From Bradyrhizobium nitroreducens (GTDB taxonomy: Bacteria; Pseudomonadota; Alphaproteobacteria; Rhizobiales; Xanthobacteraceae): a stretch of DNA of 64,000 nt. The stretch is from contig NZ_LFJC01000003.1 of assembly GCF_002776695.1 (NCBI RefSeq), positions 5,026,901 to 5,090,900 on the forward strand, written 5' to 3'. The notes under the pieces are model-generated. The model was not told the origin of the DNA, made no database searches, and saw nothing but the letters and a program-made list of their open reading frames with translations. Position numbers and translations under genes: made by a program. This document shows, piece by piece, positions 30,867 to 39,753 of this stretch (positions within the stretch are counted from its first letter, which is position 1; every line of letters starts with the position of its first letter).

Positions 30867-33083
30867 GTGACCGATCCAGCAATTACTTTCAGTCCGGCCC
30901 CTCGTTTCAATCCAGCTCTTAAACGTGCGCTGAATGATATAATGGGCGGCAGCGCCGCCAGCATCCTGACCGTCACGTTCGGGCTGTCCTATTCACTGCT
31001 GATCTTTGCCGGCCCGCTGTCGCCCTATCTGTCCTACGGCATCACCGCGACATTCGTCAGCTCCGCGGTGCTTGCCATCGTCGTCGCGCTGTGCAGCTCG
31101 CTGCCTTTTGCCGTGGCGGCTCCCGACAGCTCGACGGCGGCGGTGACGGGCATTCTGGTGGCATCGCTGGTCGAGCGCATCGAGGCCACCAGCCCGTCCG
31201 TGCCGCTGCTCTCGCCGGTCCTGATCACGCTCGGCCTGTCGACGGTGCTGACGGGGCTGGTGCTGTGCGGATTGGGGCTGACGCGGCTGGGGCGCGCCAT
31301 CCGTTACGTGCCCTATCCCGTGGTCGGCGGTTTCCTCGGCGCCACCGGGCTCCTCATCGCGCTCGGTGCCATCAGGGTGATCACCAACCACCCCCTGCAG
31401 CTCGCGACGCTGCCTTACTTCGCCAACGCCACCACGCTGCTGGAGCTGGGCGCCGCCTGCGCGATGGCGCTGGTGCTGTATCTCACCTGGCACCGCTCGC
31501 GCAGCCCGTTCGGGCTGCCGATCATCCTGGTCGGCGGCGTGCTCACCGCGCATCTGGCGTTCTGGATCACCGGCGTGTCGTTCGACAGCGCGCGCACACT
31601 GGGCTGGACGTTCCAGCCGCCGCCGCAGGCGGTGTTCATGTTGCCCTGGCACACCGAGGATTTCGCCCGCTATCCCTGGTTCGTCGTGCCCGACCTGATC
31701 GGCAACGTCGTCGCCGTCATCTTCGTCACGGCATGCTGCACGCTGTTCAACACCACCGGCATCGAGGTCGCCGTGCACCGCGAAGCCAATCTGGAGCGCG
31801 AACTGAACGTCACCGGCATCGCCAACATCCTGAGCGGGTTGCTCGGCGGCTACCCCGGCTGCAGCTCGATCAGCCGCTCGATCCTGAACTACAGCAGCGG
31901 CGGGCGCGGCCGCCTGTCCGGCCTTACCGTGGCGGCGCTGTCGCTGGTGATGCTCGCGGTCGCACCGGAACTGCTCGGCTTCATCCCGAAATTCGTGATC
32001 GGCGGCCTGCTGCTCTATCTCGGCGCCGACCAGCTGCACAGATGGATCATCGAGTCACGCAAGCGGCTGTCGACGCTCGAATATCTCTCGCTGATCGCCA
32101 TCATCGCGATCATCGTGACCTGGGGATTCGTGCCGGGCATCCTGATCGGCGTGATCATCGGCTGCGCGACCTTCGCGTTCAGCGCCGCGCGTGTCGAATC
32201 GATCAAGTACAGTTTCGACGGCTCGGAGTACCGATCCTCGCTCGATCGCTCGCGGGACGACCAGGAAGTGCTGCTGGCGCATGGCGGCAGCATCCAGGGA
32301 CTTAACCTGCAAAGCTATCTGTTCTTCGGCTCCGCCAACCGGCTCTACCAGCATGTCAAGCAGCTGCTGCAGGAGCGCCCGGAGTGCCGCTATCTGCTGT
32401 TCGACTTCAAGCTCGTCACCGGTGTCGACTCGTCGGCCGCCTACAGTTTCGCCCAGATCAAGCGCAGCGCACACGACCTCGGCGTCGAGCTGATCCTGGT
32501 GCATCTGTCCGCCGCGGCCGAGAAGGTGTTGCGCTCCAGCGACTTCGTCGGCGAAGGCGTCACCATCATCCCCGAGCTCGATCGTGCGCTGGAATGGTGC
32601 GAGAACGAGATCATCTCCCTGCATCAGGGCCTGGTGCAGGAAGAGGCCAGCCTGCATGACTGGTTCGCGCGGATTCTCGACAGTGAGGACGATGCTGACA
32701 GGCTGATTCACCGCTGCCAGCGCATCGAGGTCGAGGCCGGCGAGATCATCGTCCAGGCCGGCGACCCCGCCGATTCCATGCACTTCATCCTCGAGGGACG
32801 CGTCGGCATCATGGTCCCCGCAGATGAAGACCGCACCACGCGCGTGCGCAGCCTCGGCCGCTACACCACGATCGGCGAGATGGGCCTGGTGTCGAATACC
32901 CCGCGCAGCGCGACGATCCAGGCGGAAGTCGAGAGCGTGCTCTACGTGCTCAACACGCACCAGTTTGACGAGATCAGGGAGGAAGATCCCGCGCTCAGCC
33001 ACAAGCTGCTGACCTATTTCGTGTCGGTGATGGCGGAGCGGCTGACCTTCGCCAACCGGACGATTGCGGTGCTGAGGAGGTAG
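30867..33083 (+). CDS. SulP-family anion transporter with STAS and cyclic-nucleotide-binding domains
   Basis: 738 residues from a GTG with AGGAG upstream. Residues 1-450 form the SulP transporter with about ten or more membrane helices; GGYPGCSSISRSILNYSSGGR (quoted in part) near 330 fits the family. A STAS domain spans about 470-575 (YLLFDFKLVTGVDSSAAYSF). A cyclic-nucleotide-binding domain spans about 610-720 (EIIVQAGDPADSMHFILEG, GRYTTIGEMGL and PRSATIQAE). The three-domain fusion suggests transport of an anion such as sulfate or bicarbonate under control of a ligand bound by the last domain. In that domain the Arg-containing phosphate-binding stretch reads TPRSATIQAE, close to the usual form. 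The substrate is unknown. Confidence 0.9.
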   Translation: MTDPAITFSPAPRFNPALKRALNDIMGGSAASILTVTFGLSYSLLIFAGPLSPYLSYGITATFVSSAVLAIVVALCSSLPFAVAAPDSSTAAVTGILVASLVERIEATSPSVPLLSPVLITLGLSTVLTGLVLCGLGLTRLGRAIRYVPYPVVGGFLGATGLLIALGAIRVITNHPLQLATLPYFANATTLLELGAACAMALVLYLTWHRSRSPFGLPIILVGGVLTAHLAFWITGVSFDSARTLGWTFQPPPQAVFMLPWHTEDFARYPWFVVPDLIGNVVAVIFVTACCTLFNTTGIEVAVHREANLERELNVTGIANILSGLLGGYPGCSSISRSILNYSSGGRGRLSGLTVAALSLVMLAVAPELLGFIPKFVIGGLLLYLGADQLHRWIIESRKRLSTLEYLSLIAIIAIIVTWGFVPGILIGVIIGCATFAFSAARVESIKYSFDGSEYRSSLDRSRDDQEVLLAHGGSIQGLNLQSYLFFGSANRLYQHVKQLLQERPECRYLLFDFKLVTGVDSSAAYSFAQIKRSAHDLGVELILVHLSAAAEKVLRSSDFVGEGVTIIPELDRALEWCENEIISLHQGLVQEEASLHDWFARILDSEDDADRLIHRCQRIEVEAGEIIVQAGDPADSMHFILEGRVGIMVPADEDRTTRVRSLGRYTTIGEMGLVSNTPRSATIQAEVESVLYVLNTHQFDEIREEDPALSHKLLTYFVSVMAERLTFANRTIAVLRR

Positions 33084-33098
33084 CTGGCGGGGAGCCCG

Positions 33099-33121
33099 CG
33101 ACGCAACCCAATTTTGCGTCG
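33099..33121. terminator. Hairpin between convergent genes
   Basis: CGACGCAA (33099-33106) and TTGCGTCG (33114-33121) are perfect inverted repeats around a 7-nt loop. They lie in the 60-bp gap between the stop codons of the SulP gene and the SbmA-like gene. T residues precede the right arm rather than follow it, so termination strength is uncertain. Confidence 0.4.
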
Positions 33122-33143
33122 GGACAGTAGAGGTGGATCGACC

Positions 33144-34259
33144 TCAAGCCTCGATCATCCGCTGCTCGTCCAAGGCAAGCAGGAGCTCGGCAACCCGGTT
33201 GGCGGACGCCGTCCATTCCGCGAGCTTGGCGTAATTGTCCGTGAACCAGTTGAAGGCGGTCTGGACAACGACGAATGCCGCCGAGGCCTGGACCACTTCG
33301 CCGAGAGTCATGGTGCTGTCGAGGTACTTGGGCAGGCAAAGCAGCAGGCCGACCACCGGCGTCACCAGGAGACCAGTGTAGGTGACCAGCGTCATCCGCA
33401 TCAATTGCCAGCAGTAGATTCGCCAGATGGCGATCACCGCTTTCAGAGCGGCGCCCACGGCGTGGCGATCGTTGATGACGGCGTCCTGCACCACCTTGCC
33501 CTCGCGGGTCTCGCGCACATGCGTTCCGATCGCCCGCAGCTCGGCTTCCATGCGCTTGTTTTCCTCGATGACCCGGGTCAGACGGCCGGCTGTCAGCCAG
33601 ATGCCGATCAACAGCAACGCGGAATAGGCGATCACGGCGAGGACGAGGTACCCGGGAATCGCAAATGCGATGCCGTCGAAATGGACCGTGAGGCTGCCCC
33701 CAACCGACCATAGCACCCCGACGAAGGTTGCAATGGTGAGCACCGACTGCAGCAGGCCGTTGACCAGATCGACCGGGAGATCCGTCGCGACCCTGGCATC
33801 CTCGGCGATGCGATACTCCGGCGCCTCGTGATGTCCCTCGATGGCGTTGCGCCCCGGACCACGATCATCCACCAGCCAGTCGCTATAGAGGCGATGGCTC
33901 AACCACTCGCGCCAGGAGCGCTGCAGGGTCATCCGCGCCCACACCGAGAACACGACCAGGGCGATGCTCGACGCGGCCAGCGGCAGAAACCGGAGCGCCA
34001 GGGACAGCAGCTCCGCCTGATCCTTCCGGCCGATGGCGTTGAAGAAGTCCCGATTCCAGAAGTTCAGGCCATATTGCGTCAGGAGCTGCAGCACCACGTC
34101 GATGATCAAGGCGATCACCAGCAGCCAGGCCATCCACGCCGACGGTCCGCGCCAGTATCCCGAGGCACTTTGCCAGAAGCGGCCAAGGAGCCGCATCTCA
34201 CCCGGAATGAAGGACGTCCTCGTCAGCATGAGCGAGCCGCAACCCTGCGCGCGCGCCAC
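33144..34259 (-). CDS. SbmA/BacA-like permease (ABC-transporter membrane domain without ATPase)
   Basis: 371 residues (start may be at 34229 or 34196). It has about six membrane helices and the family features WLLVIALIIDVVLQLL, LNFWNRDFFNAIGRKD, WREWLSHRLYSDWLVDD, NAIEGHHEAPEYRIAEDARV and ends FTDNYAKLAEWTASANRVAELLLALDE (quoted in part). The sequence resembles the membrane half of YddA-type ABC exporters, which continue into an ATPase domain at just this point. Here the protein stops, and no Walker motif follows before the convergent gene. Peptide uptake proteins SbmA and BacA also lack an ATPase and are proton driven. BacA and the related BclA matter for rhizobia surviving plant peptides, so such a role is possible but not shown. 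Confidence 0.85.
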   Translation of the reverse strand: MARAQGCGSLMLTRTSFIPGEMRLLGRFWQSASGYWRGPSAWMAWLLVIALIIDVVLQLLTQYGLNFWNRDFFNAIGRKDQAELLSLALRFLPLAASSIALVVFSVWARMTLQRSWREWLSHRLYSDWLVDDRGPGRNAIEGHHEAPEYRIAEDARVATDLPVDLVNGLLQSVLTIATFVGVLWSVGGSLTVHFDGIAFAIPGYLVLAVIAYSALLLIGIWLTAGRLTRVIEENKRMEAELRAIGTHVRETREGKVVQDAVINDRHAVGAALKAVIAIWRIYCWQLMRMTLVTYTGLLVTPVVGLLLCLPKYLDSTMTLGEVVQASAAFVVVQTAFNWFTDNYAKLAEWTASANRVAELLLALDEQRMIEA

Positions 34260-34334
34260 CCCTATGATGCCGCGCGCGTCAGGTTAGGCGGTCTTGCCCG
34301 AGGCCTCTTGACCTGCGTCAAGCAATGCTCGGGG

Positions 34335-35828
34335 CTACACCCCCGCCATCATCACGTATTTGATCTCGACATATTCTTCCATGCCGTGACGGGAGCCTTC
34401 ACGGCCGAGGCCGCTTTCCTTGACGCCGCCGAAGGGCGCGACTTCGGTGGTGATGAGGCCGGTGTTGACGCCGACCATGCCCGACTCCAGCGCCTCGGCG
34501 ACGCGCCAGACGCGGCCGAGATCGCGGGAATAGAAGTAGGAAGCAAGACCGAACGGCGAGGCGTTGCACATGGCGATGACATCCGCTTCGTCCTTGAAGC
34601 GGATCACCGGCGCGAGCGGGCCAAAAGTTTCCTCCTGCGACACCAGCGAGTCCGGCTTGACGTCGGCGAGCACGGTCGGCTCGAAGAACGAACGTCCGAG
34701 CTCGCTGCGCTTGCCGCCGGTCACGACCTTGGCACCGCGCTTGACGGCGTCTGCAATGTGGCGCTCGACCTTGTCGATCGCCTTCATGTTGATCAAAGGC
34801 CCCTGCGTGACACCGCTCTCGGTGCCGTCGCCGATCTTCATCGCCGCGACCTTGGCCGACAGCTTCTTCACGAACTCATCGTAGATCTTGTCCTGGGCGT
34901 AGAGGCGGTTGGCGCAGACGCAGGTCTGGCCCATGTTGCGATATTTCGAGACGATCGCGCCTTCGACCGCGGCATCGATGTCGGCGTCGTCAAACACCAC
35001 GAAGGGTGCGTTGCCGCCGAGTTCGAGGCCGAGCCGCTTCACGCCGACAGAAGCCTGCTGGTAGAGGATCTTGCCGACCGCCGTCGAGCCGGTGAAGCCG
35101 ACGAAACGCACCGCCGGATGCTCGCACAACACCTTGCCGATCGGCGGCGCGTCACCCGTGACGATGTTGAGCACGCCCTTGGGGATGCCGGCCTTCTCGG
35201 CGAGCACGGCCAGTGCCAGCGCCGACAGCGGCGTCTCGTTGGCGGGCTTCAGCACCACCGTGCAGCCGGCCGCGAGCGCCGGCGAGACTTTTCGCGTGAT
35301 CATCGAGTTCGGGAAGTTCCACGGCGTGATCGCGCCACAGACGCCGATCGGCTGCTTGATCGCGAGCAGGCGCGCATCGGGCCGCTGGGTGGGAATGGTT
35401 TCGCCATAGACGCGCCGCGCCTCCTCGGCGAAGAACTCGATATAGGCGGCGCCGATATCGACCTCGCCGAGCGCCTCGGTGAGTGGCTTGCCCTGCTCGG
35501 AGGTGAGGATCAGCGCGAGGTCCTCGCGGTTGGCGACGATCAACTCGAACCATTTGCGCAGGATGTTGGAGCGCTGCTTGGCGGTGTGTTTGGCCCAGCC
35601 CGGGAAGGCGCGCTCGGCGGCTTCGACGGCCTTGGTCGTCTCTGCGGCACCGAGCTGCGGAACCTTGGCAAGCTCAACGCCGGTGGCGGGATTGTTGACG
35701 GCGAAAACCGGCGTGCCGACCCATGCGCCGTCGATGTAGCAGGCCTCCTTCAGGAGCGAAGGGTCCTTCAGCCGGTCGCGCAGGGTTGCGGTGGCTTGCG
35801 GGGCGCGTGCGGCGGCGGTCGGTGTCAT
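34335..35828 (-). CDS. gabD: NAD(P)-dependent succinate-semialdehyde dehydrogenase
   Basis: About 497 residues from the ATG at 35828, preceded by AGGGAG; an in-frame start at 35909 is less likely. It is an aldehyde dehydrogenase: ITPWNFPNSMITRK near residue 140, GFTGSTAVGKILY in the cofactor loop, the active-site Glu in LELGGNAPFVVFDDAD near 255, and the catalytic Cys in NMGQTCVCANRLY near 288. The sequence is typical of the GabD group, which oxidises succinate semialdehyde to succinate in GABA use. No gabT lies nearby. The subgroup call is from resemblance only. Confidence 0.9.
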   Translation of the reverse strand: MTPTAAARAPQATATLRDRLKDPSLLKEACYIDGAWVGTPVFAVNNPATGVELAKVPQLGAAETTKAVEAAERAFPGWAKHTAKQRSNILRKWFELIVANREDLALILTSEQGKPLTEALGEVDIGAAYIEFFAEEARRVYGETIPTQRPDARLLAIKQPIGVCGAITPWNFPNSMITRKVSPALAAGCTVVLKPANETPLSALALAVLAEKAGIPKGVLNIVTGDAPPIGKVLCEHPAVRFVGFTGSTAVGKILYQQASVGVKRLGLELGGNAPFVVFDDADIDAAVEGAIVSKYRNMGQTCVCANRLYAQDKIYDEFVKKLSAKVAAMKIGDGTESGVTQGPLINMKAIDKVERHIADAVKRGAKVVTGGKRSELGRSFFEPTVLADVKPDSLVSQEETFGPLAPVIRFKDEADVIAMCNASPFGLASYFYSRDLGRVWRVAEALESGMVGVNTGLITTEVAPFGGVKESGLGREGSRHGMEEYVEIKYVMMAGV

Positions 35829-35936
35829 GGCGTTACTCCCTGGGGGCGATCGGATCGGCCCGCAATATAGGGGCAGGCGGTGCCCAATGCACCGCCCCGC
35901 AACGCACATCTGATGGGAGCTTAGGAGAGAGCGGCC

Positions 35937-36257
35937 TTAGGCCGCGCCGCTCATATAGGTTTCGCGCCGGCCGATCATGCGCTCGGCCGCCGCCTTGGCG
36001 TCGGCCTTCGAGGAGGTCGCGCACGTCCGGTATTCGAGATCGGGCACGTCGGAGGCGTTGCGACGTCCGAACCACGACTTCGAACCAACCGGCAACAGCG
36101 CCAGGGATTGCGCCAGATTGTCGACTGCCCCGAAGGAATAGAGCGCGCCGGTGCCGGCGATACGCACCTCGTAGATCCCTGGCGAAATCGGCGCCTCCAG
36201 GTTCTCGCCCCGTCCGGGACGGGGATAGCGCTTCCATTCGCTCCAGGTCGAAATCAT
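35937..36257 (-). CDS. Small protein with a GIY-YIG-like pattern
   Basis: 106 residues from the ATG at 36257, which has GAGGGG upstream; an in-frame upstream start at 36353 lacks support. The segment ISPGIYEVRIAGTGALYSFG resembles the start of a GIY-YIG domain: GIY is intact, but the second triplet reads YSFG instead of YIG. Later EYRTCATSSKADAKAAAERM could correspond to the helical part with a Glu. Key catalytic Arg is not evident, so if related it is probably inactive. This is a pattern match by eye. I found no other family and no partner gene. Confidence 0.5.
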   Translation of the reverse strand: MISTWSEWKRYPRPGRGENLEAPISPGIYEVRIAGTGALYSFGAVDNLAQSLALLPVGSKSWFGRRNASDVPDLEYRTCATSSKADAKAAAERMIGRRETYMSGAA

Positions 36258-36601
36258 CTGAGTCCCCTCGCGGCCACTCAGGGCCGCCAAATTTGTATCA
36301 AGTCTTAACGTCGGCCGCCGATTGGGCCGAGTGCTGAACGCCGCAACGCACAAAATGTTTCAAGTGCTTCAAACACGAGAAACATACCGTCAGAGCCCAT
36401 CCACGGTCACGGCGAGATGCGGCCATCCACCGCAGATTGCGATGGAGTGTTGCCGTTCGGCCCACTTGTCGTCCTGCGTGGGGCACGGACCGTCAAGTCA
36501 CGACATCGCGACCGTTGCGGGCATCTGGATGCGCTTGCCGCGCGGGGCGTGCGGTAGGACAATCGATTACTGCCAACAATAATCAAACCCGAGGAAACGC
36601 C
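36258..36601. other. Divergent intergenic region
   Basis: This 344-bp gap separates the divergent small protein and the second serine hydrolase gene. No repeat or gene was recognised in it. It must contain promoters for both sides, but no convincing -35/-10 pair was found by eye. Confidence 0.5.
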
Positions 36602-37795
36602 ATGCAAAGCAAAGCCCAGATCGATGAGATTCTGCGTCAGAAGAGCGAGGCCAAGGAGATTCCGGGCGTCGTCGCCATCGCCGCGAGCGGTAACGACGTG
36701 CTGTATCAGGGCGCGTTCGGCAAGCGCGACCTGTCCAAGCCCGATGCGATGACGGCTGACAGCGTGTTCTGGATCGCCTCGATGACGAAGGCGGTGACAT
36801 CGGCGGGAGCGATGCAGCTGGTCGAGCAGGGCAAGCTGTCGCTGGATGCGCCGATCGGCGAGGTGTTGCCCGATCTCGCCAATCCGCAGGTGCTCGAAGG
36901 CTTCGACGCCAAGGGCGAAGCCAAGCTGCGGCCGGCCAAGCGGCCGATCACGCTGCGTCAGCTCATGACCCACACCGCCGGCTTCTGCTACAACATGTGG
37001 AACGGCGATCTCGCGGTTTATCTCGACAAGAACGGCATTCCCGCCATCACCACCTGCCAGAACGCGGCGCTGAAGACGCCCGTCATGACCGATCCCGGCA
37101 CCCGCTGGGAATACGGCACCAACATCGATTTCGTCGGCAAGGCGGTGGAAGTGGTCAGCGGCAAACGACTGGACGCCTATTTGCGCGACAACATGTTCAG
37201 CCCGCTCGGCATGAGCGACACGGCGTTCAAGATCACCGACAGCATGCGCAAGCGCCTCGTCGGCATGCATGCGCGCGGCGAGGACGGCCAGCTCGCAGCG
37301 ATCCCGTTCGAGCTCGAGCAGGAGCCGGAGTTCCACATGGGCGGCGGCGGCCTCTATTCGACGGCGGCCGACTACATCAAGTTCACCCAGATGATCCTCA
37401 ACAAGGGCCGCGGCAACGGCAACCAGGTGCTGAAGGCCGACACGATCGCCATGATGAGCCAGAACCAGATGGGCGATCTCAACATGACCAAGATGACGAC
37501 GGCGGCGCCGATGTACACCAACGACGTCGATCTCTATCCGGAGCAGGTGAAGAAATGGGGCCTCAGCTTCATGATCAACACGGCGAAGACCGCCGAGGGC
37601 CGCAGCGCCGGCAGCCTCGCCTGGGCCGGCCTCGCCAACACCTATTACTGGATCGACCCGGCGCGCGACGTCACCGGCGTGATCCTGATGCAGCTGTTGC
37701 CGTTCGCGGACGCGAAATGCCTGGAAGCCTTCGCGGGATTCGAGCGCGGGGTCTATGCCGGGCTCGATGCAGGGAGTGGGCAGAAGGCGGCGTGA
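36602..37795 (+). CDS. Serine hydrolase (class C beta-lactamase/esterase family)
   Basis: 397 residues from the ATG at 36602 with GAGGAAA upstream. There is no signal peptide, so it is probably cytoplasmic. The S-x-x-K motif is IASMTKAVTSAGAMQL near residue 60, and the Y-x-N-like motif is WEYGTNIDFVGKAVE near 175. LMTHTAGFCYN and GGGGLYSTAADYIKF are typical of the esterase EstB-like part of the family. Such proteins hydrolyse short esters or act as D-peptidases rather than antibiotic-degrading enzymes. It is distantly related to the exported protein at 25888-27315 but differs in length and location. Confidence 0.9.
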   Translation: MQSKAQIDEILRQKSEAKEIPGVVAIAASGNDVLYQGAFGKRDLSKPDAMTADSVFWIASMTKAVTSAGAMQLVEQGKLSLDAPIGEVLPDLANPQVLEGFDAKGEAKLRPAKRPITLRQLMTHTAGFCYNMWNGDLAVYLDKNGIPAITTCQNAALKTPVMTDPGTRWEYGTNIDFVGKAVEVVSGKRLDAYLRDNMFSPLGMSDTAFKITDSMRKRLVGMHARGEDGQLAAIPFELEQEPEFHMGGGGLYSTAADYIKFTQMILNKGRGNGNQVLKADTIAMMSQNQMGDLNMTKMTTAAPMYTNDVDLYPEQVKKWGLSFMINTAKTAEGRSAGSLAWAGLANTYYWIDPARDVTGVILMQLLPFADAKCLEAFAGFERGVYAGLDAGSGQKAA

Positions 37796-37815
37796 GACGC
37801 GCTGCTCTCTCCACA

Positions 37816-37901
37816 CGTCATGGCCGGGCTTGTCCCGGCCATCCACGCCTTACCTTGCGGCACGAAGAACGTGGATGCCCGGGACAAGCCCGGGCATGAC
37901 G
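37816..37901. repeat. Paired palindrome element, short form (GGCCGGG/GCCCGGG arms)
   Basis: The arms 37816-37847 and 37870-37901 are inverted copies with two differences. Each arm is a hairpin, ATGGCCGGG/CCCGGCCAT on the left and ATGCCCGGG/CCCGGGCAT on the right, so the two differences are compensatory. The 22-bp core contains CTTGCGGCACGAAGAA. The layout is that of the GIY-YIG element at 9302-9669 without the gene. Confidence 0.8.
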
Positions 37902-37946
37902 ACCGGGTAAGACCGCGGCGACCATCCATGACAAGAGGATTTCGAT

Positions 37947-39641
37947 TTGGCTGACAAAGCGGACAGCTACGTTTGCGGCATCTCGGACACGCCGCTGCTC
38001 GGCGACACCATCGGTCGCAGCCTCGACCAGGCGGTGCGGCGCTGGGGTAACCGCGAGGCGCTGGTCTCGCCCAGCCACGGCGTCAGATGGACCTGGAAAG
38101 AATTCGCCGAGCGGGTCGATGCGCTTGCCACAGGCTTTCTCGCGCTCGGGCTCGAACGCGGGGAGCGGATCGGCATCTGGTCGCTGAACCGGCCGGAATG
38201 GACGCTGACCCAGTTCGCCGCCGCCAAGGCCGGCCTGATCCTGGTGACGATCAACCCCGCCTATCGGCTCAGCGAGCTCGAATTCGCGCTGAAGAAGGTC
38301 GGCTGCGCGGCGATCGTCACCGCAACTGCGTTCAAGACCAGCAATTACATGGAGATGCTCAACACGCTGCTGCCGGAGCTGGCCGGCGCCAGGCCCGGAC
38401 AGTTACAGGCGGCGCGGTTGCCGGCTTTGCGGATGGTGATCCAGATCGGCGGCCCGGCGGCCTCAGGCACCATCCCTTTCGAGGACGTCGCACGCATGGG
38501 CGGAGCCGAGCATCGCGAGCAGCTTGCCGCGCTCGGCGCCGCGCTTCAGTTCGACGACCCCGTCAACATCCAGTTCACCAGCGGCACCACGGGATCGCCG
38601 AAAGGCGTCACTCTGACGCACCACAACATCCTCAACAACGGCTATTTCACCGGGCGCGCGATGCGCCTCTCCGAACAGGACCGCATCTGCATCCCGGTGC
38701 CGCTCTATCATTGCTTCGGCATGGTGATGGGCAACCTCGCCTCGGTCACGCTCGGCACCACCATGGTCTATCCCGGCGAGGGCTTTGATCCGCTCGCGAC
38801 GCTGCGTGCGGTCGAGCAGGAGAAATGCACGGCGCTCTATGGCGTGCCGACCATGTTCATCGCCGAACTCGACCACCCCGAGTTCAAGAATTTCAATTTG
38901 AAATCGCTGCGCACCGGCATCATGGCGGGCGCGCCCTGCCCGATCGAGGTGATGAAGCGCGTCAACACCGAGATGAACATGCGCGAGGTCACCATCGCCT
39001 ATGGCATGACCGAGACCAGCCCGGTCAGCTTCCAGAGCGCGACCGACGATCCGCTCGAGCGGCGCGTCTCCACCGTCGGCCGTATTCATCCGCATGTCGA
39101 GGTCAAGGTCGTCGATCTCGAGGGGCGGATCGTCAAGCGCGGCGAGCGCGGCGAGCTCTGTACCCGCGGCTACAGCGTCATGCTCGGGTATTGGGAGGAG
39201 AAGGAGAAGACGGCCGACGTGCTCGACGCCAATGGCTGGATGCACACCGGCGACCTCGCCACCATCGATGACGCAGGCTATTGCAACATCGTCGGCCGCA
39301 TCAAGGATCTGGTGATCCGCGGCGGCGAGAACCTCTACCCGCGCGAGATCGAGGAGTTTCTGTACCGTCACCCCAAAATCCAGGACGTGCAGATTTTTGG
39401 CGTCGCGGATACCCGCTACGGTGAGGAGCTCTGCGCCTGGATCCGCGTCAGGCCGGGCGAGACGCTGACGGCCGAGGAGGTGCGCGCCTTCTGCGATGGC
39501 CAGATCGCCCACAACAAGATCCCGCGCTACGTCGAGTTCGTCGACGAGTTTCCGATGACCGTGACCGGAAAGATCCAGAAATTCGTGATGCGGGATGCGG
39601 TGGAGCAGCGCCTCGGGCTGAAGGCGGCGAAGACGGCGTGA
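37947..39641 (+). CDS. Fatty-acid/acyl-CoA synthetase (AMP-binding)
   Basis: 564 residues from a TTG at 37947, which has AGAGGA upstream. It is an adenylate-forming enzyme: the P-loop QFTSGTTGSPKGVTLTHHN near residue 205, AYGMTETSPVSF near 355, the hinge region GWMHTGDLATIDDAGYCNIVGRIKD (quoted in part) near 435, and the C-terminal Lys in VTGKIQKFVMRD near 545. It activates a carboxylic acid as acyl-AMP and transfers it to CoA. Length and motifs fit medium- or long-chain fatty acids, but the chain length cannot be read. It is flanked by two palindrome elements. Confidence 0.92.
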   Translation: MADKADSYVCGISDTPLLGDTIGRSLDQAVRRWGNREALVSPSHGVRWTWKEFAERVDALATGFLALGLERGERIGIWSLNRPEWTLTQFAAAKAGLILVTINPAYRLSELEFALKKVGCAAIVTATAFKTSNYMEMLNTLLPELAGARPGQLQAARLPALRMVIQIGGPAASGTIPFEDVARMGGAEHREQLAALGAALQFDDPVNIQFTSGTTGSPKGVTLTHHNILNNGYFTGRAMRLSEQDRICIPVPLYHCFGMVMGNLASVTLGTTMVYPGEGFDPLATLRAVEQEKCTALYGVPTMFIAELDHPEFKNFNLKSLRTGIMAGAPCPIEVMKRVNTEMNMREVTIAYGMTETSPVSFQSATDDPLERRVSTVGRIHPHVEVKVVDLEGRIVKRGERGELCTRGYSVMLGYWEEKEKTADVLDANGWMHTGDLATIDDAGYCNIVGRIKDLVIRGGENLYPREIEEFLYRHPKIQDVQIFGVADTRYGEELCAWIRVRPGETLTAEEVRAFCDGQIAHNKIPRYVEFVDEFPMTVTGKIQKFVMRDAVEQRLGLKAAKTA

Positions 39642-39648
39642 GTCTTGC

Positions 39649-39736
39649 CGTCATTGCGAGTAGCGCTTGCGACGAAGCAATCCAGGCTCTCTCTGCGGAA
39701 ACAGAACTGGAATGCTTCGCTTCGCTCGCAATGACG
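39649..39736. repeat. Paired palindrome element, TTGCGAG variant
   Basis: It opens CGTCATTGCGAGTAGCG with GACGAAGCAATCCA and closes TGCTTCGCTTCGCTCGCA-ATGACG, so its ends are inverted copies. The core TCTGCGGAAACAGAACTGGA resembles that of the 37816-37901 element (TTGCGGCACGAAGAACGTGG), although the arms belong to a different palindrome. It lies between the acyl-CoA synthetase and the kinase gene. Confidence 0.75.
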
Positions 39737-39753
39737 GGGGAGAGAGACGAGCC

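Noticed and set aside
33084..33143. A frameshifted ATPase domain after the SbmA-like gene
   Set aside because: Only 60 bp remain before the convergent SulP gene and no Walker motif is encoded there in any frame.
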